In this document: positions 31,668 to 40,300 of the stretch, in pieces
Layout of the letters: each line of letters opens with the position of its first letter
Numbering within the stretch: position 1 is the first letter of the stretch
Source of the DNA: a virus
Length of the DNA: 51,348 bases
Reading direction: 5' to 3' (one strand)
IMG/VR virus record: IMGVR_UViG_3300037247_001029
Span: 1-51,348 of that record
Notes under the pieces: model-generated
The model's database searches: none
What the model was told of the DNA's origin: nothing
The model's input: the letters and a program-made list of their open reading frames with translations, nothing else
Translations under genes and position numbers: made by a program

Positions 31668-31755
31668 CCATACTCACTGTTGGCAAGGCAGGACTCCGTG
31701 GCATTGGTTCAGTTGTAAAAGGTGTTGCAAATGCAAACACGAGCGCCCGATATGA
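31660..31755 (+). CDS. 31-aa Cys/His micro-protein
   Basis: ATG 31660 follows GGAGGTG, and its TGA overlaps the next ATG. The product is very rich in Cys, His and Trp (THCWQGRTPWHWFSCKRCCK, then CKHERP). A compact zinc ribbon is likely. Confidence 0.55.
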   Translation: MSNHTHCWQGRTPWHWFSCKRCCKCKHERPI

Positions 31756-32195
31756 CCCCAATCATCGACTCCACCACCGTCGAGCAGATATGCACTTGGC
31801 TGGCAGAGCAGCCGTGCCCTGACCCTGGGTGCATCAAAGGGCTGGATAAAGGTTCCCCCTCAGTGTTTGGCTCATGTAGGTCTTGTGATGGCACCGGCCT
31901 CGCCTTCCCGTGGGCCAGCGAGGAGTGCCCACCTTGGTTCGGTGAACCTGGTAAGCCAGCATCCTGGCAGGAAGGCGGTAGCCACAAGGGGCATGACAAG
32001 TGCAACGGCTCTGGCTGCGTCCCGAAGGCGCTGGGGCTGGAGGCGCTGCTGGAGATGCAGTACATGGTTGTCATAGAGGCCTTGGCTGGAGAGTTCATTG
32101 CGTCTAGGCCACAAGATCGTCCGCCAGACTTCCTGCTGGCCGCTCTCCGTGCGGTGGCGAAGCAAGCGGGGATGCCTGATGAGCCCAACCACTGA
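31752..32195 (+). CDS. Zinc-finger protein, 147 aa
   Basis: ATG 31752 overlaps the previous TGA. Cys motifs CPDPGC, CRSCDGTG and CNGSGC form a DnaJ-like array (residues about 20-90). A helical end, LLAALRAVAKQAGMPDEP, follows, whose DNA recurs at 26215. Function is unknown. Confidence 0.65.
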   Translation: MTPIIDSTTVEQICTWLAEQPCPDPGCIKGLDKGSPSVFGSCRSCDGTGLAFPWASEECPPWFGEPGKPASWQEGGSHKGHDKCNGSGCVPKALGLEALLEMQYMVVIEALAGEFIASRPQDRPPDFLLAALRAVAKQAGMPDEPNH

Positions 32196-32219
32196 CGCAG
32201 CGGTCCTGGAGGTGATGAC

Positions 32220-32471
32220 ATGCCCAAGATAGACCGCCTGTGGGCGTACATCCAGGAGGACACCGGACCCGATGACGAGGGCGTGATCGGCGTGGTCCAC
32301 CCGATTGCGATGCCGCTCATCGGGGCCGACATGCAGCGCGTCGAGGCCCTGCGACCAGCAGCGCAGATGGTCGCAGACGCCACCGGCAAGCCCGTCAAGT
32401 TACTGGCCTTCAGCGTCCGCACCGAGGTCGCGGTACTGCGTCCACGCCACGGCGAAAGGAATGGACACTGA
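32220..32471 (+). CDS. Hypothetical protein, 83 aa
   Basis: ATG 32220 follows GGAGGTG. The protein has a hydrophobic middle (VIGVVHPIAMPLIGADMQRV) and a beta-rich end. Its stop overlaps the proposed CTG start of the ParB-methyltransferase gene. Confidence 0.55.
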   Translation: MPKIDRLWAYIQEDTGPDDEGVIGVVHPIAMPLIGADMQRVEALRPAAQMVADATGKPVKLLAFSVRTEVAVLRPRHGERNGH

Positions 32472-33664
32472 AGACCACATCACGCCGCAACCGCATCGTC
32501 GACCACCGCATCGTCAAGGGCCGTGATCTGCTGCCCAACCCGGCCAACTGGCGTACCCACCCACCCGACCAGCGGGCCGCCACGACCGCAGTCCTGGACC
32601 GTCTTGGCTATGTCGACGAGCTGAAGGTGGTCGAGACGCCCGATGGGCTCCTGCTGATGGATGGTCACTTACGGGCCGAGATCGGGGCTGACGACGACAT
32701 CCCGGTTGCGGTTGTAGACCTGACCGAGGAGGAACAACGGGTCTTCCTGGCCACCTACGACCCGCTGGCGGCGATGGCGATCACCGACCATCCTGCCTTC
32801 GAAGCCTTGGCCGACACTATCGTCTCGGAGGACGAGACCATCATGCGCCTTCTCGAAGGGGTACGCGATCACACACCACTCCTGTTGGGCGACCTTCTTG
32901 AAAAGGACGAGGAGGCCACAGCGCGCGGGATACAGAAGATCGCAGGCGAAGGCTATAAGGCGATCGCCCAAACAGGACAGACATGGCAATTAGGGCGCCA
33001 TCGCCTTTACTGTGGTGATGCCGCGGACGTCGGCGACCTCATCGGCGACACCGACATCGCCCTGACCCTGACGGACCCGCCGTACGGTATCGGTATCGTA
33101 AAGAATATTGGTCAGACGGGACTCGGTAGTCTGCGTGGCCCTGGCCCAGGACCGCAACCACGCGCATACTTGCCAGTTACGGGCGATGATAAACACTTCG
33201 ACCCGACCGCGCTCCTAACGCTAGGAAGGAACCAAGTGATCTTTGGCGGCGCATATTTCGCCCACCGCTTATTGGAGGGTACCGCGTGGCTGTGTTGGGA
33301 CAAGGCGATGGGCGCGCATACATTTTCGGACTTTGAGTTAGCCTGGACCTCCTTCCCAGGTCGTTACCGCCTCTATCGCCATATGTGGTCAGGCATGGTC
33401 AGGGCGGGCTCCCGCGATGTGGAACTCGCCGACCGTGTACACCCAACGCAGAAGCCTGTCGCGGTCTTGGAGGCCATCCTCCGAGACTTCAGCGCCGCTG
33501 GCGATGCCATCTGCGACCCCTACATCGGCTCTGGCTCGACCCTCATCGCCTGCGAACGTACGGACCGCACCTGCTATGCCGTCGAGATCGAGCCCCGGTA
33601 CTGCGATGTCATCATCCAACGGTGGGAGGCCTATACGGGCGGCAACGCCGAGTTGCTAGGGTAG
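32468..33664 (+). CDS. ParB-like nuclease domain fused to DNA methyltransferase (CTG start)
   Basis: The protein has about 398 residues. Coding sequence extends upstream to NRIVDHRIVKGRDLLPNPAN, yet no ATG, GTG or TTG lies in frame ahead of it. CTG 32468 has AAAGGA 7 nt upstream and overlaps the preceding TGA, so a CTG start is proposed. Residues about 6-110 are ParB-like (LLLMDGHLRAE). Methyltransferase motif IV is DPPYG (203-207) and motif I is DPYIGSGSTLIACE (350-363), the beta-class order for N4-cytosine or N6-adenine methylation. It likely protects phage DNA from restriction. Confidence 0.85.
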   Translation: MKTTSRRNRIVDHRIVKGRDLLPNPANWRTHPPDQRAATTAVLDRLGYVDELKVVETPDGLLLMDGHLRAEIGADDDIPVAVVDLTEEEQRVFLATYDPLAAMAITDHPAFEALADTIVSEDETIMRLLEGVRDHTPLLLGDLLEKDEEATARGIQKIAGEGYKAIAQTGQTWQLGRHRLYCGDAADVGDLIGDTDIALTLTDPPYGIGIVKNIGQTGLGSLRGPGPGPQPRAYLPVTGDDKHFDPTALLTLGRNQVIFGGAYFAHRLLEGTAWLCWDKAMGAHTFSDFELAWTSFPGRYRLYRHMWSGMVRAGSRDVELADRVHPTQKPVAVLEAILRDFSAAGDAICDPYIGSGSTLIACERTDRTCYAVEIEPRYCDVIIQRWEAYTGGNAELLG

Positions 33665-33682
33665 TGGCAAGTACGGTATGCT
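33653..33682 (+). promoter_or_regulatory. Possible promoter ahead of the terminase genes
   Basis: TTGCTA (33653-33658), 18-base spacer, TATGCT (33677-33682), each 4/6 to consensus. It ends just before the 78-base gap preceding the terminase small subunit gene. A small GGCGG/CCGCC hairpin follows. Confidence 0.4.
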
Positions 33683-33742
33683 CTGGCGGCTACCTCTCAC
33701 CGCCATGAGGCCGCCAGCCCAGAGGTGCCAGGAGCCCGAGAG

Positions 33743-34258
33743 TTGCCATCGACGGACACCACGATTGCCAAGCGCGTTTCACAGCAAGAACGGCGCCACC
33801 GCGTCCTCCGACTCAAGATGGCGGGCGGTACGGACCGCGACATCGCCGAGGTCCTAGCCCGTGACCCCACACGGCCCGTCGTGGTCAGCCACACCACGGT
33901 GAACACGGACTGGCACGAGGCCCTCGATGAGCTTGCCGGGGACCTGACGTGCCAGTCCGACCAGCAGCGCATGCTGGCCAACACGCGGCTCGAACGCCTC
34001 CTCGCCGCAATCTGGCCGAAGGCCACTCAGACCAACCCGAACATCGGAGCGGTCGCCGAGGCCCGCGCCATCATCAAGGACCAGCGCGCCCTGTTCGGAC
34101 TCGACCGCGAACTCGGCGACCCTGAGCGGCCCCTGACGATACAGGAGCGTGTTAGCGTTGACTACTCCAAACTCCCCATCGAAGACCTCCTCCACCTCAA
34201 GCGCATCGCCGAAGCCAACGGCAACATCATCGACGGGGTTGGTGGCGTCATCGGCTGA
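33743..34258 (+). CDS. Terminase small subunit (putative)
   Basis: The protein has about 171 residues; TTG 33743 is chosen for AGGAG at a good distance (GTG 33725 is an alternative). The N-terminal helix-turn-helix HRVLRLKMAGGTDRDIAEVL, then VVVSHTTVNTDWHEAL is the DNA-recognition domain expected of TerS; the rest is helical. It directly precedes and overlaps the large subunit gene. Confidence 0.7.
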   Translation: MPSTDTTIAKRVSQQERRHRVLRLKMAGGTDRDIAEVLARDPTRPVVVSHTTVNTDWHEALDELAGDLTCQSDQQRMLANTRLERLLAAIWPKATQTNPNIGAVAEARAIIKDQRALFGLDRELGDPERPLTIQERVSVDYSKLPIEDLLHLKRIAEANGNIIDGVGGVIG

Positions 34259-35786
34259 GATAGACCTGGGGGCGGTCGAGGCCGAACTTGGGCGCCGCGA
34301 CCCCGTCTACTGGGCACAGGGACAGGGCAACTTCCGCCTCGAGGACACCGGCGAGCCCATCCAGTTCGCCCCCCACCAGGCGGCGGTCCTGCGGTACTGT
34401 CTCGGGCGCCGTGAAAACGGGCGTCTGCCCTTCCGTCTGGTCCTGTGGAGTGAGCCCAAGAAGTCCGGGAAGACCACGGTGTCGGGCGTGGTCATCAAGT
34501 GGGCCGCCGAGACCTGGGGGCAGTACGGCGAGATACTGTGTGTGGGCAACGATGCCGACCAAGCCCAGGAGCGCGGCTTCCGCAAGATGACGATCGCGGT
34601 CGAGCAGACCCCTGGCTACTACAAGGACCGCCAGCGTCTGCCCGGCGTCTGGCAACTGCATGGGGTCAAGCGGGCCGAGTGCATCGCCACCGGCACGATC
34701 GTCAAGGCCGTGGCTAAGGACTACCGCGGCGAGGCCGGTGGCAATCCCATCCTGTCGGTCTGGACGGAGCTATGGGGCTTCATCCACAAGGACGACCTGC
34801 GCTTCTGGTCCGAGATGGCCCCGTCGCCCACCCGCCCTGACAGCATCCGCCTGGTCGAGACCTATGCTGGATGGGAGGGCGAGTCCGAGCTACTGTATGG
34901 GCTGTACGAGCAGACCGTGCTCCAGGGGCGCCAGCTAACTGCGGGCGAGCTTGGGGACCTGACGGCCTTTGCCGAGGCGCCCAACCCCGACAGTCTGGTG
35001 CCATGTTGGGTCAACGAGGCGGCCAGCATGTTCGCCTACTGGGACAGCGGTCCTGAGGCGCACCGGCAGCCGTGGCAGCAGGGACCGCACGGCAACGCCT
35101 ACTACGCCAACGAGGCCGCGTCACAGACCCCGTCCAACTACACCAGGCTGCACGACAACAAGTGGGCCAGCGCGGAGTCGTCGTTCATCGACATCACCTG
35201 GTGGGACGCCTGCAAGGGACCGCCGATACCGCTGGAGCTTGGCGACAACACGCCCCTGGTGATGGCCTTGGACGCGGGTGTCACCGGCGACTGCTTCGCC
35301 GTCGTGGTCGTCAGTCGGGACCCTGACCGGCCCGGTGGCTTCGAGGAGGAGGGCGGTGTGCTGCTGCGATCGGCCAACATGTGGCAGCCGTCCAAGGGCC
35401 AGCCGGTCAACTTCGGCGAGGTCGAGCGGATGATCAGGACCTTCTGCGCGGGCCATAACGTGGTCCAGATCGCCTACGACGACTACCAGCTACACGACAT
35501 GGCGACACGGCTTCAGCAGGACGAGGTCGCCTGGACCCGCAAGTTTGGGCAGCAGCAGGAACGGCTGGTGGCCGATGGGCAGCTATACCAGATGATCGTC
35601 CAGCGCCGCCTGCGGCATGACGGCGCGTGGCCTGAGGTGCGGGAGCATCTGGTCAACGCCAACAAGAAGGTTGCGGCGTCGGAGGACACCCGGCTGCGCA
35701 TCGTCAAGAAGTCCGAGACCCGTAAGATCGACCTGGCCGTGGCGCTGTCAATGGCCACCGCCGAGTGCCTGAGGCTGATACTGTGA
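34239..35786 (+). CDS. terL: Terminase large subunit
   Basis: The protein has about 515 residues. The start is TTG 34239 or GTG 34242; the preceding in-frame residues are TerS shadow. ATPase Walker A-like SEPKKSGKTT lies near residue 72 and the Walker B region LSVWTELWGF near residue 172, with E as the catalytic carboxylate. The nuclease domain carries MALDAGVTGD near 343, IAYDDYQL near 410 and RKIDLAVALSMA near 496. It packages DNA into the prohead through the portal. The packaging mode (cos or pac) cannot be told. Confidence 0.9.
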   Translation: MVASSAEIDLGAVEAELGRRDPVYWAQGQGNFRLEDTGEPIQFAPHQAAVLRYCLGRRENGRLPFRLVLWSEPKKSGKTTVSGVVIKWAAETWGQYGEILCVGNDADQAQERGFRKMTIAVEQTPGYYKDRQRLPGVWQLHGVKRAECIATGTIVKAVAKDYRGEAGGNPILSVWTELWGFIHKDDLRFWSEMAPSPTRPDSIRLVETYAGWEGESELLYGLYEQTVLQGRQLTAGELGDLTAFAEAPNPDSLVPCWVNEAASMFAYWDSGPEAHRQPWQQGPHGNAYYANEAASQTPSNYTRLHDNKWASAESSFIDITWWDACKGPPIPLELGDNTPLVMALDAGVTGDCFAVVVVSRDPDRPGGFEEEGGVLLRSANMWQPSKGQPVNFGEVERMIRTFCAGHNVVQIAYDDYQLHDMATRLQQDEVAWTRKFGQQQERLVADGQLYQMIVQRRLRHDGAWPEVREHLVNANKKVAASEDTRLRIVKKSETRKIDLAVALSMATAECLRLIL

Positions 35787-35798
35787 CGTGTAGCCACC

Positions 35799-35990
35799 AT
35801 GAGTAAATCCCATCGCGACAATCATGCTGCGCGAATAAAGCGTGGGCCTGCTGCCTTTGCCAAGAAGGCAAAGCGCCGAGCGCATCTACGTCTTCGCTGC
35901 AATCTGTGCGGCATAGCCTCTCGCCCACAGACGATGGAAGGTGGCCTTTGCGCCCGATGCTCTGTCACTTCACCAGCACTGTCACGATGA
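35799..35990 (+). CDS. Basic zinc-ribbon protein, 63 aa
   Basis: ATG 35799 starts a very basic N-terminus (RIKRGPAAFAKKAKRRAHLR) followed by CNLCG and CARC. Its TGA overlaps the next ATG. It resembles small DNA-binding zinc ribbons. An HNH nuclease is not supported, as no HNH residues are seen. Confidence 0.55.
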   Translation: MSKSHRDNHAARIKRGPAAFAKKAKRRAHLRLRCNLCGIASRPQTMEGGLCARCSVTSPALSR

Positions 35991-36241
35991 CCGGCTGCCC
36001 ACGGACCGACTCTGTAACCCATCCCGTTCAGGGCTGGTGTCCCGCCTGCCCGCGGGTCGTCATGTACCGGGAGATCACCGCGAGGGAAAAGCGCCGCGGC
36101 TACGTCTATCCGGGCGGTCATATTCAGTCGACCGCCTGCCGCATCTACCTGGGCGGCCTCGGCAACGTGTACGAATCGGACGGCGGGGCCGCGTTCATCA
36201 TCGATGGGTGCGCCCACGTGGCCTTTGTGGGTGCGGTGTGA
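35987..36241 (+). CDS. Hypothetical Cys-containing protein, 84 aa
   Basis: ATG 35987 overlaps the previous stop. Cysteines are GCPR, WCPAC, TACR and GCAH; a zinc site is likely. The C-terminal half is beta-rich with glycines (YLGGLGNVYESDGGAAFIID). Confidence 0.55.
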   Translation: MTGCPRTDSVTHPVQGWCPACPRVVMYREITAREKRRGYVYPGGHIQSTACRIYLGGLGNVYESDGGAAFIIDGCAHVAFVGAV

Positions 36242-36534
36242 CGCCGGGCTATATCGCGTGGAACGACGGCCTGCTGCGCCCGCTCTTGCACGGGCTGAGC
36301 GCCAACATCCCCCGATGGTCCTTCAGCAGACACCTGGTACATGGCCACCGTTGCACCGGCTGTCAGCACGGCGTAGCCTGCGTGTGCCGCGAGCGACCCC
36401 GCGAGCTGCTGCGGTGCGCCTGGTGTGTGCCGTGGCTGATGGAGTGGGCCCCGGTCGAGAAGAAGCGGGCGCGACGTAAAGCCGCTAGACGCAAACGGTC
36501 TCCGACTAGACGCCCCACGAGGGCCGTTCTATAA
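36238..36534 (+). CDS. Cys-rich basic protein, 98 aa
   Basis: GTG 36238 overlaps the upstream TGA. The cluster CTGCQHGVACVCRE, then CAWC precedes a strongly basic tail (KKRARRKAARRKRSPTRRPT), suggesting nucleic-acid binding. The -35 of the next promoter is inside its 3' end. Confidence 0.6.
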   Translation: MTPGYIAWNDGLLRPLLHGLSANIPRWSFSRHLVHGHRCTGCQHGVACVCRERPRELLRCAWCVPWLMEWAPVEKKRARRKAARRKRSPTRRPTRAVL

Positions 36535-36535
36535 T
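36485..36535 (+). promoter_or_regulatory. Promoter with flanking direct repeats ahead of the head genes
   Basis: -35 TAGACG (36507-36512), 17-base spacer, consensus -10 TATAAT (36530-36535). CTAGACGC occurs at 36485-36492 and 36506-36513, 21 bp apart (two helical turns), the second copy covering the -35. The repeats are a candidate operator or activator site. Confidence 0.65.
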
Positions 36536-36568
36536 GCCCCCTGACCGACAAGTCGACAGGAGGCCGCG

Positions 36569-36778
36569 ATGCCCTTCAAGGTCAGCCCCGCCACCGAACT
36601 CAAGAACAGCGCCGATCTCGTCCTGGGCATCTTGGCCAGCCCCCATCGCAGAGGCCAGGAGTGGACGGCCGCCACCCTGCGGGTCGAGTTGAAGCGCATC
36701 GGCCTGACGTTCACCAATGGCGAACTGAACGCGATCGCCACCGAGTTGATCAGCCGCGGCGACTTGGTCACCGTGTAG
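36569..36778 (+). CDS. Small winged-helix-like protein, 69 aa
   Basis: ATG 36569 follows AGGAGG. The layout (LVLGILASPHRRGQEWTAAT, then LRVELKRIGLTFTNGELNAI) suggests a small winged helix. It is the first gene behind the TATAAT promoter, so it may regulate or assist head genes. Confidence 0.55.
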   Translation: MPFKVSPATELKNSADLVLGILASPHRRGQEWTAATLRVELKRIGLTFTNGELNAIATELISRGDLVTV

Positions 36779-36790
36779 GAGGTAGCCGCT

Positions 36791-37339
36791 ATGGGAGTCG
36801 AGGGACGCACCAAGGGCGCGACCTTACGTGTCAAGGACACCTCCGTGCTCATATGGGGGCAGCGTGAGGACGCAGACGGGAACCCGACCGAGGAATACCT
36901 GATAGTCCGGGTTGACGAGCATGGCCGGGTGATGACCTACGATCACCCCGACCCGGCCAACGTCCAGCTTTTCACCGCCCAGGTCCTGAATGCGGACCCC
37001 ACCGAGGTCAACAGCCAGGACGACGGCGACGTGGCCGAAGCCATCGACTGCTCTACCTACCGGAACTTCTCGGTCGAGCTTACGATCCTGTCCGCCAACG
37101 CGCCGACCGACATCGAATTCTTCGCCGAGTTCAGCAACAACGGCGGCATCGACTGGGCCCACCACGCCCAGGGCCTGTTCGCCTCCCTGGTCTACAGCGA
37201 CTTATCGGTCGCCACGGTGGTGCGTGAGACCTTCACTGGCCTCGTGGTGGGCGACATGTTCCGGCTGCGGGTCGTCGCGACCGGCACGGACGGCACCGAC
37301 ATATTCACCTTCAGTGCCCTAGTCCGCTTCTGGAGATAG
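36791..37339 (+). CDS. Beta-rich structural protein, 182 aa
   Basis: ATG 36791 follows AGGAGG. Residues about 60-182 form a beta-sandwich-like domain (YRNFSVELTILSANAPTDIE, then FFAEFSNNGGIDW). It resembles small decoration or fibre proteins encoded just before portal genes in some phages. The role is inferred. Confidence 0.5.
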   Translation: MGVEGRTKGATLRVKDTSVLIWGQREDADGNPTEEYLIVRVDEHGRVMTYDHPDPANVQLFTAQVLNADPTEVNSQDDGDVAEAIDCSTYRNFSVELTILSANAPTDIEFFAEFSNNGGIDWAHHAQGLFASLVYSDLSVATVVRETFTGLVVGDMFRLRVVATGTDGTDIFTFSALVRFWR

Positions 37340-37342
37340 GGC

Positions 37343-40300
37343 GTGACCCTAGAGCAGCAAGACCAGGCCGTAGTCCAGTCGGTCCGCTATCAGCCCGAAC
37401 CCAACGAGGGCGACTACGGTGTCCAGCTTGACGCCCTGGTCCTGGGCCTGGCCACCGCCGCCGATGAGTTCGAGCCCTGGGGCAGGGACCCGGTCAAGCG
37501 TGACAGGCAACTGCGGAACTTCTGGCCCACCGAGCCCATCCTGGCATCCGCCGTCTACTCGCTGGCCATCCGCAACGCCGCCTTCTCATGGACCCTGGAC
37601 GGACCTGAGCGCACCGTCGAGGCCATCCAGGACATGCTGGCGATGGCCGACCTGGGCGCCGGCTGGCAGTCGTTCTCGTCCAAGCTGTCCGTCGACGTGA
37701 TGACCCAGGACAACGGCGGCTTCATCGAGGTCATCCGTGAGCGGGACGAGGTAGACGCGCCGGTCATCGGTATCGCTCACCTCGACGCGGGCCGCTGCGT
37801 CCGCACAGGCAACGCCGAGACCCCGGTCATCTATCAGGACGTGCTGGGTCGCTTCCATCGGCTGAAGCGCCACCAGGTGGTAGCCGTGGCCGAGCTGCCG
37901 TCGCCGGTCGAGACGATGCGCGGGATGCAGTTATGCGCGGTGTCACGGGTCCTGCGGGCCGCGCAGTACCTGCGGGACATCGGGGTGTACCAGCGGGAGA
38001 AGGTCAGCGGCAACAACCCCAATCAAATCCACATCGTGTCGGGCGTCGGGTCGAAGCAGATCAGCGACGCCATGCAGACACACAAGGACACCCAGGCCGC
38101 CAAGGGCATGATGCGCTTCATCATCCCCCTGATCATTGGGTCCATCGACCCGTCGGCCACCGTGTCCAAGGAGACCATCGACCTCAAGTCGCTGCCCGAT
38201 TCGTTCAACCTGGACGACTCCATGCGGTGGTACATCAACCAACTCGCCCTGGGATTTGGCGTGGACTACCAGGAATTCGCGCCGCTGCCTGGCCGGGGCA
38301 TCGGGTCGTCAACCGAGGCGTTGGTCCTGCACTTGAAGTCGCGGGGCAAAGGACCGGGCTTCTGGATGAAGCTGCTGGAGTACACCTTCAACTTCCACGG
38401 CCTCATTCCCCAAAACGTCACGTTCAGCTACGACGAGCAGGACGTTGAGGCGGACCTGGAGGAGGCCGAGCTTGGGAAGATCGTCGCCGACACGTTGGAG
38501 GCGCTGATACGGTCCGCCACGTTGGACCCACAGGCTGGCCGCCAGATACTGCTGGACGACGGCTACATCGACGAGGAGACGTTCGACCGCCTGTCCGAGA
38601 CCGGCGATCTCACGTCGAACGTGACCGCCCAGGATGTCGAGCCGGTCGAAAACAAGGCCGTCAGTCCCGTGGCGCTGGTCAAGGCCTCACACCTGATGCG
38701 ACGCAGGCGCAGGCGCAAGAAGCCCAACGGCAAGAAGGCGCCCCGTGTACGATACGCTCAGGTCGCTGACTTTGCCGAGGCCGAGCGGGTCGCCCTCGAG
38801 GAGGAGATCGCAGCAGCGATGGATGACGTACTGGCCCGCGCCATGCGCCGTGCCCGTACGATCATGGGCCTGGAGGGCGTCGAGGCGGCGAAGCGGGGGC
38901 GGTTTACCGCGTTGCGCCTGGGCCATAAACAGACCCCTGACGACATCATCGGGGACGAGGTGTTCTGGCGGGACTTCCGCGAGGACGCAATCGTCACCAT
39001 GACGCCCTTCGCCCGCCGCGGTGCCCTGGAGGCCATCGACGCCAACATCGCCGTCGGTGTTGGGGTCGACCTTGAACTGGTCAACCAGCAGGTCCTGACC
39101 TTCACCGGCACCTACACCAACGAGTGGTGGGCCGCCCTGGAGGGCACGAGCCGGGCACAGCTACGGGATGCGGTCGCTAGCTGGCAGCAGGGCGGCCTTG
39201 GCAGCCGGGGCTTCCCCGACCTGGTCAAGGCGATCGAGCCGACTTTCGGACGGGTCAGAGCACGCCGCATAGCGATAACGGAGGCGACCAAGATCTTCGA
39301 TGGTGGGAACCTGATGGCCCACGAGGCAGGGGGGATCAACGAGGAGGAGTGGCAGACCGCGCGGGACGCCCGCGTCGACGACATCTGCCGCCCCCTGGAT
39401 GGTCAGCGGTTCCCGATCAACGCCGGGCCACGGCCCGTGACGGGAACTCATATCGGCTGTGTGCTGCCCGGAACGCGGGTTTGCGCAACGGGCGTGGAAC
39501 GGGCCTACCGGGCGTGGTACGAAGGTTCGGTGCTAGAACTGGCGCTCCATGGAGGCCAGCGGCTTACCGTTACCCCGAATCACCCGATACTGACCCCTGA
39601 CGGATGGGTCGCGGCTGAGTTCTTGCGCCCAGGCAGCGATGTAATCAGCGGCTCCTTCGGTGAGGGGGAAGTCGCGCTTGGAGGCAAAGACGTAGCAGAT
39701 CGCCCACCCCTGATCGAAGAGATATTCGCTTCGCTCTCGGTGGTTAGACGGGTAGGCGTTACGACTACGGAGTTCCACGGCGATGGACGGGGCATGCACG
39801 GCGACATCGACGTTGTAGGCTCCGACGGCGAGTTGCGCTGTGCATGTGGCGCCTCTAGCCTCCAACCACTCCATGAGGGCCATCTCATCGGGCGTGCTGT
39901 ACCCCAGGCTGTCCTGGTAGGTGGCCGCGTGCTGGGTCTGTTCGCCCGGCGTGGCTTTGCGGCCCCGCATCGCGTTATTAGCCGATGCGGTGAGGTCCTT
40001 ACGGCCCTGTGGGGTCAACTGGCCCATACGTTGCAGGTTGGCCTCAGACCGACCGCGTGGGACAACGCCAGCCTCGCTCAGGCGCTTGCGCACCAGGGTG
40101 CGAGACACATCGAAGGCAAGACCCAGCGCGAGTTCGGACTCACCGGCCCGGTACCGGGACACGAGCGCGGCAGCGTCCACCTCCTTGCGGGAGCCGCGCA
40201 CAACGACGTGGGCCTCCCGGAGGATGCGGTAGAACTGGGTTTGGGAGATGGGGAATCGCTGGCGCAGGTCCTGGATCGTTGCGCCTTCCCGGTAGGCCTG

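Noticed and set aside
39700-40290. LAGLIDADG or HNH endonuclease in the sense frame of the intein
   Set aside because: Neither motif is visible between blocks B and F; the nuclease signature appears only on the antisense strand.
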